From the NCBI RefSeq assembly GCF_001431625.1, contig NZ_LLXT01000068.1, positions 1 through 64,000 on the forward strand: a stretch of 64,000 bases of DNA, given 5' to 3'. The DNA comes from Stenotrophomonas geniculata ATCC 19374 = JCM 13324 (lineage in GTDB: Bacteria; Pseudomonadota; Gammaproteobacteria; Xanthomonadales; Xanthomonadaceae). The position numbers and the translations under genes are program-made. This document shows positions 16,987-25,564 of this stretch, in pieces. The notes under the pieces were generated by a model. It saw only the letters and a program-made list of their open reading frames with translations, was not told the origin of the DNA and ran no database searches. The first letter of the stretch is position 1, and each line of letters starts with the position of its first letter.

Positions 16987-18117
16987 ATGCTGCACCGTGC
17001 CCTGTCCCGCCCTGCCCGCCTGCTGCTGCCACTGGCCCTGCTGCTGGGCACGCCGCTGCTGCAGGCCCGCGAGGTGGCCACACCTGCCGAGCACGTGGAT
17101 GCCGATGGCCCGTATGTGTTCCGCGTGGGCGACCAGCTGCGCGCGAAGTGGATCTGTGGCGACCAGGTACAGATGCGCACCCTGCCCGCCACTGCCAGCG
17201 GCACCGATTTCAGCCCGCAGTGTGGCTACGCCCACAGCGTGCACGTGCCGCCGCCGGCGGCACCATTGGTCTCCGTACTGCCGGCGGTACCTCGCATCGT
17301 CGCGCTGTCCGACATCCACGGCCAATATGGGCTGCTGGTGCGCCTGCTGCGCGCCAACCGGGTCATCGACGCACAGGACAGCTGGGCGCTGGGCAAGGAC
17401 ACCCTGGTCATCGCCGGCGATGTGTTCGACCGTGGCCCACAGGTGACCGAAGCGTTCTGGCTGCTTTACGGCCTGCAGCAACAGGCGGCTGCCGCCGGTG
17501 GCGCGATGCACTTCGTGCTTGGCAACCACGAGACCATGGTGCTGTACGACGACCTGCGCTACGTCAACCCGAAGTACCTGCGCAGTGCCCAGCTGCTGGG
17601 GCGCAGCTACCCGCAGCTGTATGGCGCCGACTCGGTGATCGGCCAGTGGCTGCGCACCCGCCCGGTGCTGCTGAAGATCGGCGACACCCTGTTCCTGCAC
17701 GGCGGAATTTCGCCCGAAGCAGTACAGCTGGCGCTGGACCCGGCGCGCACCAATGCGGCCTACCAGGCCTCGCTCGGCCTGCCCAAGGCCGAAGTGAAGG
17801 CCGACCCGGACACCGCACCGCTGTATGACGGCAAGACCAGCCCGATCTGGTACCGCGGCTACTTCGATGGCCGCCTCGACACCGCAGGGGTGCAGAAGGT
17901 GCTCGACCGCCTGCAGCTCGCGCGCATCGTGGTCGGCCACACTTCGATGCCGCACGTCAGCAGCTTCCATGGCGACCGCGTGATCGCCATCGACAGCAGC
18001 ATCAAGAACGGCGAGAACGGCGAACTGCTGTTCATCGAAGATGGCAAACTCAGCCGTGGCCTGCTGGACGGTTCGCGGGTGCCGCTGGCGCAGGGCGAGC
18101 CGGGCCTGCAGGACTGA
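16987..18117 (+). CDS. Secreted calcineurin-like (PPP-type) phosphatase
   Basis: This 376-residue protein has a signal peptide (ending near LLQAREV) and a metallophosphatase core. SDIHGQYG (D109, H111), GDVFDRGP (144-151) and LGNHET (N180, H181, E182) are the PPP-family motifs that bind two metals, and a late histidine in VVGHTSMPH completes the site. PPP proteins of this Shewanella-like class act on phosphoprotein or phosphoester substrates; the secretion signal puts it in the periplasm. The next genes, 134 nt away, are a two-component system, but co-transcription is not certain. The substrate is unknown. Confidence 0.83.
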   Translation: MLHRALSRPARLLLPLALLLGTPLLQAREVATPAEHVDADGPYVFRVGDQLRAKWICGDQVQMRTLPATASGTDFSPQCGYAHSVHVPPPAAPLVSVLPAVPRIVALSDIHGQYGLLVRLLRANRVIDAQDSWALGKDTLVIAGDVFDRGPQVTEAFWLLYGLQQQAAAAGGAMHFVLGNHETMVLYDDLRYVNPKYLRSAQLLGRSYPQLYGADSVIGQWLRTRPVLLKIGDTLFLHGGISPEAVQLALDPARTNAAYQASLGLPKAEVKADPDTAPLYDGKTSPIWYRGYFDGRLDTAGVQKVLDRLQLARIVVGHTSMPHVSSFHGDRVIAIDSSIKNGENGELLFIEDGKLSRGLLDGSRVPLAQGEPGLQD

Positions 18118-18251
18118 ATGGCCGGAAAGCGCGAGCGCGACCGACGGCGCCGGCGCGCTCCACCTTCACCCGGTTTGCGGCTACCCTCGGCAGCCGAGAG
18201 AGGCCCACCCCGTCCATCCGGCGGGCCAGACCGTTACAGGAGCCCCCGCGC

Positions 18252-18935
18252 ATGCGCGTTCTGATTGCTGAAGACGACCCGGATATCGCCTCCGGCCTGT
18301 GCGCCTCGCTGCGCCGGCAGGGCCATGTGGTCGACCACGTCGACAACGGCGCGCACGCCGACGCCGCGCTGGGCTCGACCCAGTACGCGCTGCTGGTGCT
18401 GGACCTGGGCCTGCCGCAGCTGGATGGCCGCGACGTTCTGCAACGCCTGCGCCAGCGCGGCGATGGCCTGGCGGTGCTGGTGGTGACCGCCCGCGATGGC
18501 CTGGCCGAGCGCGTGCGCGTGCTCGACCTTGGCGCCGATGACTACCTGGTCAAGCCGTTCGCACTGGACGAATTCGAAGCGCGCGTGCGTGCGCAGCTGC
18601 GCCGGGTCACCAGCAATGGCAACCCGGACCTGCGCATCGGCCGCCTGCGCATCGACCTGGCCGGGCATCGGGTGTGGATCGACGACCAGTCGCTGGAACT
18701 GACCGCGCGCGAGTTCGGCCTGCTGTCGGCACTGGCGGTACGCGCCGAGCGCATCGTGTCGCGCGCGCAACTGGTGGAAGCGCTGTGCGACTGGGGCCAG
18801 GACCTCACCGACAACGGCCTGGACATCGCCCTGCACCGCCTGCGCCGGAAGTTGCAGCCCGGCGGCATGGGCATCCGCACCGTGCGCGGGCTGGGCTACA
18901 TGCTGGAAGACGCGCAGGACGACGGCACCCCGTGA
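18252..18935 (+). CDS. OmpR/PhoB-type response regulator
   Basis: This 227-residue protein has a receiver domain (acidic E7, D8, D9; phospho-acceptor D51 in VLDLGLPQ; switch lysine in DDYLVKPF) and a C-terminal winged helix (LTAREFGLLSAL, DNGLDIALHRLRRKL, RTVRGLGYML). It resembles the TctD/QseB branch. AGGAG lies 8 nt before the ATG. It overlaps the kinase gene by GTGA, so the pair is translationally coupled. Target genes are unknown. Confidence 0.92.
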   Translation: MRVLIAEDDPDIASGLCASLRRQGHVVDHVDNGAHADAALGSTQYALLVLDLGLPQLDGRDVLQRLRQRGDGLAVLVVTARDGLAERVRVLDLGADDYLVKPFALDEFEARVRAQLRRVTSNGNPDLRIGRLRIDLAGHRVWIDDQSLELTAREFGLLSALAVRAERIVSRAQLVEALCDWGQDLTDNGLDIALHRLRRKLQPGGMGIRTVRGLGYMLEDAQDDGTP

Positions 18936-20311
18936 TCAGTGGACCGCCCAGCCTGCGCCGGCGCCTGCTCGCCTTCCTGGCGTTGCCGATGCTGGGCCTG
19001 CTCACCTTCAACACGATTCTGGCCTATTACGTTGCGCTGGACTATTCCAACCGCATCCACGACCGCAACCTGATCGACGACACGCATTCGTTCGCGCAGA
19101 TGCTGAGTACCATGCCGGTGACCAGCGACCTGTCTCCGCAGGCGCGCTTCCTGATCGAGTACGACCCCGACGGCCATCGCTATTTCAACGTCGACAGCAG
19201 CCGCATGGGTACGCTCAGTGGCAATGCAGACTTCAGCCCGTATGCCCCTTCGCAGGACTGCACCGGCGTGCATCCGGCGCTGTACGACGGCAACCTCAAT
19301 GGCCAGCAGGTGCGCATGGCCACCGTCTGCACGCAGGCGATGAACGATCCGCAGGACCAGCTGGCGGTGACCGTGGCCGAGAGCATGGCCGACCGCCGGC
19401 AGCGTGCGCGCGAGATCCTGATGATCATCATCCCGCTGATGACCATGCTGGCGCTGGGTACCGCGGCGCTGGTCTGGTTCGGCGTGACGTACGGCCTGCG
19501 CATCCTGACCCCGCTGAGGACCCGCCTGGCGCAGCGCCGCGGCGAACTGGCGCCGATCTCCGATGCCGACGTACCGGAAGAGATCCAGCCGCTGATCAGC
19601 ACCATCGACGATCTGTTCGCGCGCCAGGCGGAAATGATCACCCTGCAGAACCGCTTCATCGCTGATGCCGCGCACCAGCTGCGCTCCCCATTGGCGGGCA
19701 TGGCACTGCACGTGGACCAGGCGCTGGCGCACGGCGACCCGGACACGGTGCGCGAGGCACTGCAGCACATCCGCCGGCTCAACCAGCGCACGGCACGGGT
19801 CAGCACCCAGCTGCTGGCGCTGAGCCGGGCACAGACCGTGCCGGAAACGGTCGAGGCATTGGATCTGGGCGTTCTGGTACCGCAGTGGGTCGGCATGCGG
19901 GTACCGGAAGCGATCCGTGATGGCATCGATCTGGGCTACCGCGGCAGCCCCCATCCGCTGCGTGTGCTCGGCAACGGCGCCATGCTGCAGGAGGCGCTGG
20001 ACAACCTGATCGACAACGCCCTTCGTTATGCCGGCCGCAATGCGACGGTCACGGTGGGCGTGCATGCGCTGGACGACAATGATGTCGAACTGTATGTGGA
20101 AGACAACGGTCCCGGCGTGCCCGACGACGTGATGCCACGGCTGGGCGAGCGCTTCTTCCGGGCGCCGGGCACCGCTGCCAGCGGCACCGGCCTCGGCCTG
20201 GCCATCGCGCATGAGGCGGTGGAGCACTTCGGCGGCCGCCTGAGCTTCCTGAACCGCCCCGGTGGCGGATTGAAGGTCGCCATCACGCTGCCGCTGCTGA
20301 AGGCGCCCTGA
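18932..20311 (+). CDS. Sensor histidine kinase (TctE-like)
   Basis: This 459-residue kinase has an N-terminal membrane helix, a periplasmic domain (about 35-155), and a second helix (ILMIIIPLMTMLALGTAALV). The H-box FIADAAHQLRSPLAG has the phospho-accepting H248, the N-box is LDNLIDNALRYA, and the G boxes are VEDNGPGVP and GTGLGLAIAHEAVEHFGG. AHQLRSPLAG is the signature of the TctE group, whose members often sense carboxylates or other small molecules. GTG 18932 overlaps the regulator stop codon. The signal is unknown. Confidence 0.92.
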   Translation: MISGPPSLRRRLLAFLALPMLGLLTFNTILAYYVALDYSNRIHDRNLIDDTHSFAQMLSTMPVTSDLSPQARFLIEYDPDGHRYFNVDSSRMGTLSGNADFSPYAPSQDCTGVHPALYDGNLNGQQVRMATVCTQAMNDPQDQLAVTVAESMADRRQRAREILMIIIPLMTMLALGTAALVWFGVTYGLRILTPLRTRLAQRRGELAPISDADVPEEIQPLISTIDDLFARQAEMITLQNRFIADAAHQLRSPLAGMALHVDQALAHGDPDTVREALQHIRRLNQRTARVSTQLLALSRAQTVPETVEALDLGVLVPQWVGMRVPEAIRDGIDLGYRGSPHPLRVLGNGAMLQEALDNLIDNALRYAGRNATVTVGVHALDDNDVELYVEDNGPGVPDDVMPRLGERFFRAPGTAASGTGLGLAIAHEAVEHFGGRLSFLNRPGGGLKVAITLPLLKAP

Positions 20312-20390
20312 CCCGGCCCGGGGCGCTGAAAGGCTGGCGAAAATCGCGCTTGCGATCCTGCCATCCCCACTGCCGTCCCGGAGCCGCCAG

Positions 20391-21227
20391 GTGACCGAAT
20401 CGCACGACTTCTTCCTCCCCGGTGGCCCACAGGGCGTGCTGCTGGTCCATGGCCTGACCGGCACCCCGGCGGAAATGCGCATGCTGGGCAAAGGGCTGAA
20501 CAACGCCGGTTTCACCGTGCACGGCGTGCAGCTGCCCGGCCACTGCGGCACCGTGGATGACCTGCTGGCGACCACCTGGGAACAGTGGTACCAGGGCGTG
20601 GAAGATGCGGCGGCAACCCTGCGCGGCAAGGTTGACCAGCTGTTCGTCGGCGGCCTGTCGATGGGCGCGGTGCTGTCGCTGGCCCTGGCTGCCCGGCGCC
20701 CGGAATGGGTGTCCGGGGTCGGCGTGTACGGCGCCACGTTCCGTTACGACGGCTGGAACATTCCCGCCGTAGCCCGCTTCTCGTTCCTGCTGCCGTGGTT
20801 CAAGCGCTTCAACATCGGCCGCGACCGCATGTTCATGGAAGAACCGCCGTACGGCCTGCGTGACGAGCGCCTGCGTGCGCAGGTGAGCGCCGCCATGCTG
20901 TCCGGCGACAGCGCCGCCGCCGGCCTACCGGGCAACCCCTGGCATGCGCTGGCCGAGATGCGTGCGTTGAGCAACTGGACCCGACGCCATCTGCACCAGG
21001 TCACCGCACCGTGCCTGGTGATGCACGCCCGCGAAGACGACGTGGCCAGCATGGGCAACGCCGAGCTGGTGATGTCGCGGGTCAGCGGTCCGAAGGAACT
21101 GGTGGTGCTGGAAGACAGCTACCACATGATCACCATCGACCGCGAACGCCGCGACGTGATCCGCCGCAGCGCGCGCTTTTTCACCGAGATCGGTGAACGC
21201 ACGGGCGTGCTCAAGGCGGTGGCCTGA
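20391..21227 (+). CDS. Alpha/beta hydrolase (Est30-like carboxylesterase)
   Basis: This 278-residue hydrolase has LLVHGLTGTPAEM as oxyanion-loop motif, the nucleophile elbow GLSMG (S90), acid residue in the EDD stretch (D216 or D217) and H245 in SYHMIT, a complete catalytic triad. It resembles thermostable monoacylglycerol/carboxylesterases of the Est30 type. The start is GTG at 20391. It begins a co-directional run of eight genes ending at 27517, and the next start codon is 2 nt after its stop, so it is probably part of that pathway, for example removing an acyl group. The substrate is unknown. Confidence 0.82.
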   Translation: MTESHDFFLPGGPQGVLLVHGLTGTPAEMRMLGKGLNNAGFTVHGVQLPGHCGTVDDLLATTWEQWYQGVEDAAATLRGKVDQLFVGGLSMGAVLSLALAARRPEWVSGVGVYGATFRYDGWNIPAVARFSFLLPWFKRFNIGRDRMFMEEPPYGLRDERLRAQVSAAMLSGDSAAAGLPGNPWHALAEMRALSNWTRRHLHQVTAPCLVMHAREDDVASMGNAELVMSRVSGPKELVVLEDSYHMITIDRERRDVIRRSARFFTEIGERTGVLKAVA

Positions 21228-21228
21228 A

Positions 21229-21588
21229 ATGGGGGCACTTGCCACGCTGCTGTGGCTGGCCAATGTGGTACTCGATACCGGTGGCCAGCTCGCCTTCAAG
21301 GCCGCCGCCAGCGATCCGCAGGAAGGCGAAGGACTGCAACGCTGGAAACACATGCTCAGCCGCCCCTGGCTGTGGATCGGCATCGCCTGCTACGTGCTTG
21401 AGTTTGTCGCCTGGATCGCGTTCCTGTCGCTGGTGCCGTTGTCCAAGGGCGTGCTGCTCGGCTCGATCAACATCGTCGCGCTGATGATCGCCGGCCGTTT
21501 CCTGTTCCGCGAGAAACTCACGCCGCTGCGGGTGACCGGCATGTTGCTGGTCACGGCGGGCGTGGCGGTGGTGGGGGCCGGCTCATGA
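21229..21588 (+). CDS. SMR/EamA-like four-helix membrane protein 1
   Basis: This 119-residue protein has four predicted helices and a C-terminal half resembling the last helices of EmrE/ArnE proteins (LFREKLTPLRVTGMLLVTAGVAVVG). It overlaps the next, related gene by ATGA. Paired small proteins of this type act as heterodimers, as in ArnE/ArnF, which flip a lipid-linked sugar, or in some SMR drug exporters. Within this cluster the pair may move a product or lipid-linked intermediate; that is inference. Confidence 0.75.
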   Translation: MGALATLLWLANVVLDTGGQLAFKAAASDPQEGEGLQRWKHMLSRPWLWIGIACYVLEFVAWIAFLSLVPLSKGVLLGSINIVALMIAGRFLFREKLTPLRVTGMLLVTAGVAVVGAGS

Positions 21589-21983
21589 GGCGCCTGTATG
21601 TCATCGGCTTCCCGCTGCTGATGTCCTTCGACACGCTGGCCCAGCTGTGCTTCAAGTACGCCGGCGATGCCGCGCTGCCGGTCGAGGCCAACACTGCGTG
21701 GCTGCTGCGCGTGCTGTCGCAGCCGTGGGTGTACGGCGCCATCCTCGGCTACGTGGGTGCGTTCTTCACCTGGATGAGCCTGCTGCGGCATGCGCCGATC
21801 GGCCCCGCATTCGCCGCCTCGCACCTGGAAGTGATCAGCGTGCTGCTGCTGTCGGCGTGGCTGTTGAACGAGCCGCTGACGCTGCACCATCTGCTCGGTG
21901 CGGTGTTGATCGTGGCCGGCATCGTCTGCCTCGGCCGCGCGGAAGCCGACGACCCGCACAGCCCCGCCGAAAGCGCCGCGTGA
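21585..21983 (+). CDS. SMR/EamA-like four-helix membrane protein 2
   Basis: This 132-residue protein has four helices, with FDTLAQLCFKYAG in helix 1 (compare VLDTGGQLAFKAA in its partner) and LLNEPLTLHHLLGAVLIVAG in the last helix. The gene overlaps the first by 4 nt and precedes the DegT-like gene by 10 nt. It is probably the second half of a heterodimeric transporter or flippase. Confidence 0.75.
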   Translation: MRRLYVIGFPLLMSFDTLAQLCFKYAGDAALPVEANTAWLLRVLSQPWVYGAILGYVGAFFTWMSLLRHAPIGPAFAASHLEVISVLLLSAWLLNEPLTLHHLLGAVLIVAGIVCLGRAEADDPHSPAESAA

Positions 21984-21993
21984 GCCCCCTGCG

Positions 21994-23196
21994 ATGAGCC
22001 TGTTCGCGCGCGAACTGCCACCGACGGCTGGCCTGCCGATGCAGGCCAGCGATTTCCTGCCCGGTGGTGGCGACCTGCGCGCGATCCTGGCCAGCCAGCT
22101 CGGCACACCGCCGCTGCAGTTGACCTGTTCCGGCACACACGCGCTGCTGATCGCACTGCGTACGCTGCGCAAGCGTGCGCCCAAGCGCGACACCGTGATC
22201 CTGCCGGCCTATACCTGCCCGCTGGTGCCGATCGCGGTGCACAGCCTGGGCCTGCGCGTGCAGCTGTGCGATACCCGCCAAGGCCATTTCGACTTCGACC
22301 CCGGCCAGCTCAAGCGCCTGGCCGACGCACGCACGCTGGCAATCCTGCCCACCCACCTGGGCGGGCGCATCGCCGATGTCGAGCTGGCCTGCGAGGTTGC
22401 GCGCGGCGCTGGCGCCTGGGTGATCGAGGATGCCGCGCAGGCGCTCGGTGCACGGGTCGGCAGCAGCAGTGTCGGCCTGCGTGGCGATATCGGATTCTTC
22501 AGCCTGGCCGCCGGCAAGGGCCTGAGCCTGCACGAAGGCGGCCTGCTGGTCAGCCGCGATGACGAGCTGCGTGCCGCGCTGGCCGGACATGCCGCCGAAC
22601 AGGTGCGTTCCAGCCTGCGCTGGGAACTGCTGCGCAGTCTGCAGCTGCTTGGCCTGGCCGCTTGCTATCGGCCATCGCTGCTGTCGTTGGTGTACGGCAA
22701 TCCGCTGCGCAGTGCGTTGCAGCGTGGCGACCTGGAAGAAGCGGTCGGTGACATTTTCCCGCTGCAGATTCCGCAGCACCGGGTCAGCCAGTGGCGGCAG
22801 AACATCGGTGCCCGTGCCGCGCGGCGCCTGCCGGCCTTCCTGCAGGCAGGGCGCCTGCGTGCATTGCAGCTGCGCGTGCAGCTGGCACAGCTGCCAGCCG
22901 TTGAGGTGGTCGACGGCCTTGCCGGTAGCGGTGGCACCTGGCCGATGCTGATGCTGCTGCTGCCCAGCCAGCGCGCCCGCGATGCCGTATTGAAAGACCT
23001 GTGGCCACGCGGGCTCGGCGCCAGCCGCATGTTCATCCATGCCCTGCCCGACTACGCGTACCTGCGCGGCATCGTGCCGCAGGACGACATGCCCAACGCA
23101 CGCGACTTCGCCGCACGCATGCTGACCCTTGGCAACAGCGCCTGGCAGACCCGTGAAGAGACGGCCGAAATACTGCAGGTGCTGGCCCGCGCGTGA
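21994..23196 (+). CDS. DegT/DnrJ/EryC1-type PLP aminotransferase-like protein
   Basis: This 400-residue protein belongs to the sugar aminotransferase fold. LTCSGTHALLIALRTL binds PLP phosphate, ILPAYTCPLVPIAV follows, VIEDAAQALGA carries the PLP-stacking Asp, and FFSLAAGKGLS holds the Schiff-base lysine K175. Family members usually transaminate keto-sugars, though some have other substrates. The C-terminal domain is divergent from typical nucleotide-sugar enzymes. It follows the two SMR genes closely. The sugar or ketone substrate is not known. Confidence 0.82.
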   Translation: MSLFARELPPTAGLPMQASDFLPGGGDLRAILASQLGTPPLQLTCSGTHALLIALRTLRKRAPKRDTVILPAYTCPLVPIAVHSLGLRVQLCDTRQGHFDFDPGQLKRLADARTLAILPTHLGGRIADVELACEVARGAGAWVIEDAAQALGARVGSSSVGLRGDIGFFSLAAGKGLSLHEGGLLVSRDDELRAALAGHAAEQVRSSLRWELLRSLQLLGLAACYRPSLLSLVYGNPLRSALQRGDLEEAVGDIFPLQIPQHRVSQWRQNIGARAARRLPAFLQAGRLRALQLRVQLAQLPAVEVVDGLAGSGGTWPMLMLLLPSQRARDAVLKDLWPRGLGASRMFIHALPDYAYLRGIVPQDDMPNARDFAARMLTLGNSAWQTREETAEILQVLARA

Positions 23197-23370
23197 CTTC
23201 AAGACGCACGGATGGACTGCACCTCACGCATTCATCCATGCACCTTCCTGAACGCTTTCCCAGCCCGTCAATGAAGCCTTTCAACAGGAAAGGAACGAGA
23301 AAGGCGGCCTGCCTACATTGATTCTGCCCCGGCATCGGGCCGGGCGTTTCTTTCATCGACGGACCTGCCC

Positions 23371-24087
23371 ATGCACTGGAGCATCCTGTGTGACTTCGAT
23401 GGCACCATCAGCCTCGAAGATGTCATCGACTCGCTGCTGGAAAAGTACGGCCAGCCGGGCTGGCAGGAACTGGAAGACCAATGGAAGGCTGGAAAGATCG
23501 GCTCGCGTGAATGCATGCAGGGCCAGGTGCGGCTGCTGAAGCTGGACCCGGCCACGCTCGATGCGCACCTGGACCAGGTGCAGATCGATCCGGGCTTCGT
23601 CGCCTTCGTCGCCCGCGCCGAGCAGCTGGGCGTGCCGCTGCGCATCGTCAGCGACGGCCTGGATTATGCGATCCACCGCATCCTCGCCAACCATGGCCTG
23701 TCGCGACTGCCGGTGGTGGCCAACCACCTGCGCTGGTGCGGGGACCACTGGGAACTGGAATCGCCCTACCAGGCCGAAGGCTGCCGCAGTGGCACCTGCA
23801 AATGCACCTGCGCCGCGCAGGCGCGCGCCAACGAAGCACCGCGCGTGCTGATGATCGGTGACGGCAGCTCGGATTTCTGCGTATCCGAAGATGCCGACTT
23901 CGTGTTCGCCAAGCGCCGCCTGATCACCCATTGCGCCAATGCCGGCATCGGGCATGCCGCCATCGCTACCTTCCACGATGCAATCGCGCTGTTGCCGCGT
24001 CTGCTCGATGGCAGCCTGCTGCAGCCACGCCGCATCGACGCCAGCCCACAGCCCACCGCACTGCCCCTGCTGTTGGCCACCGCCTGA
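23371..24087 (+). CDS. HAD-IB phosphatase (MtnX/SerB-like)
   Basis: This 238-residue protein has CDFDGTIS (nucleophile D8, acid D10), a SDGLDYA motif II and IGDGSSDFCVSEDADFVFAK as motifs III/IV. These are the hallmarks of the MtnX branch of HAD phosphatases. An unusual cysteine cluster, CRSGTCKCTC (C-x4-C-x-C-x-C), sits in the middle and may bind zinc. It follows the DegT gene after 174 nt containing a possible GC-rich hairpin. It likely dephosphorylates a small pathway intermediate. It is not the methionine-salvage enzyme by context. Confidence 0.82.
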   Translation: MHWSILCDFDGTISLEDVIDSLLEKYGQPGWQELEDQWKAGKIGSRECMQGQVRLLKLDPATLDAHLDQVQIDPGFVAFVARAEQLGVPLRIVSDGLDYAIHRILANHGLSRLPVVANHLRWCGDHWELESPYQAEGCRSGTCKCTCAAQARANEAPRVLMIGDGSSDFCVSEDADFVFAKRRLITHCANAGIGHAAIATFHDAIALLPRLLDGSLLQPRRIDASPQPTALPLLLATA

Positions 24088-24135
24088 GCACGCCCCCGCC
24101 ACCTCTTTCGAACGTCCTTCACGGAACCGAACTGC

Positions 24136-25536
24136 ATGAACATTTTTGACAAGAACGCCGACGCCGCTGCCTCCGACGCGCAGCTGCTGGCCGACGAAGC
24201 CCGCTACAGCTCCTTCGGCGACACCGTCCACTACGTCGACCCGCCGAAGATCTTCCAGCGCGGCGAAGGCAGCTACATGTTCGACGGTGCGGGCGTGCCC
24301 TACCTCGACCTGCAGATGTGGTACTCGGCCTGCAACTTCGGCTACAGCAACAAGCGCCTGAACGACGCGCTGAAGGACCAGATCGACACCCTGCCGCAGG
24401 TCGCCAGCCAGTACCTGCACCCGACCCGCGTGCAGCTGGCCAAGACCATTGCCGTGGACATGCACGAGAAGTTCGGCCTCGACGGCCGCGTGCACTTCAA
24501 CGTCGGCGGCGCGCAGGCCATTGAAGACTCGCTGAAGATCGTGCGCAACGCGCGCGGCGGCAAGAGCCTGATGTTCGCCTTCGAAGGCGGCTACCACGGC
24601 CGCACCCTGGGTGCGTCTTCGATCACCTCCAGCTACCGCTACCGCCGCCGCTACGGCCACTTCGGCGAGCGTGCGATGTTCATCCCGTTCCCGTACCCCT
24701 TCCGTCGCCCGAAGGGCATGACCCCGGACGAGTATTCCGACCACTGCGTGTGGCAGTTCGAGCGTCTGTTCGAAAGCGAGTACAACGGCGTGTGGGATCC
24801 CAAGGTCGGCCAGGCCGAGTACGCCGCGTTCTACGTTGAGCCGATCCAGGGCACCGGCGGCTACGTCATTCCGCCGCGCAACTTCTTCACCGGCCTCAAG
24901 CGCGTGCTGGACAAGTACGGCATCCTGATGGTCGTCGATGAAATCCAGATGGGCTTCTGGCGCACCGGCAAGCTGTGGTCGATCGAGCACTTCGGTGTCA
25001 CCCCGGACGTGCTGGTGTTCGGCAAGGCGCTGACCAACGGCCTGAACCCGCTGTCGGGCCTGTGGGCTCGCGAAGAGCTGATCAACCCGACCGTGTTCCC
25101 GCCGGGCTCCACCCATTCCACCTTCAACTCCAACCCGCTGGGCACCCGCCTGGGCCTGGAAGTGCTGAAGCTGGGCAAGGAAATGGACTACGAGCGCACC
25201 GTGCCGGAGAAGGGCGCGTACTTCCTCGACGGCCTGCGTGGCCTGCAGAAGCGCCACCCGGAAATCGGCGACGTCGACGGCCTGGGCCTGGCCCTGCGCG
25301 CGGAAATCTGCCAGGCCGACGGCTACACCCCGAACAAGGAACTGCTGGACCGCATGGTCGACATCGGCCTGGCCGGTGACCTGCTGCACGACGGCAAGCG
25401 CATGGGCCTCGTGCTCGACGTGGGTGGCTGGTACAAGAACGTGATCACCTTTGCGCCGTCTCTGGACATCAGCTACGAAGAAATCGACCTGGCGATCATC
25501 CTGCTCGACCAGGCGCTGACCAAGGCCAAGGGCTGA
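24136..25536 (+). CDS. Class-III PLP aminotransferase
   Basis: This 466-residue enzyme has fold-type I features: FEGGYHGRTLGASSITS for PLP stacking, VDEIQMGFWRTGKL with the conserved Asp, and the Schiff-base lysine K297 in VFGKALTNGLNPLSG. Class III enzymes move amino groups from omega-amino acids, polyamines or ornithine-like compounds. It starts 48 nt after the phosphatase and is followed closely by the FemAB-like gene, all in one direction. The presence of an arginase-like gene downstream suggests a nitrogen-rich intermediate. The precise substrate is unknown. Confidence 0.85.
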   Translation: MNIFDKNADAAASDAQLLADEARYSSFGDTVHYVDPPKIFQRGEGSYMFDGAGVPYLDLQMWYSACNFGYSNKRLNDALKDQIDTLPQVASQYLHPTRVQLAKTIAVDMHEKFGLDGRVHFNVGGAQAIEDSLKIVRNARGGKSLMFAFEGGYHGRTLGASSITSSYRYRRRYGHFGERAMFIPFPYPFRRPKGMTPDEYSDHCVWQFERLFESEYNGVWDPKVGQAEYAAFYVEPIQGTGGYVIPPRNFFTGLKRVLDKYGILMVVDEIQMGFWRTGKLWSIEHFGVTPDVLVFGKALTNGLNPLSGLWAREELINPTVFPPGSTHSTFNSNPLGTRLGLEVLKLGKEMDYERTVPEKGAYFLDGLRGLQKRHPEIGDVDGLGLALRAEICQADGYTPNKELLDRMVDIGLAGDLLHDGKRMGLVLDVGGWYKNVITFAPSLDISYEEIDLAIILLDQALTKAKG

Positions 25537-25564
25537 GGTCGATGCGCTGCCGGTTCCCGTGCCG

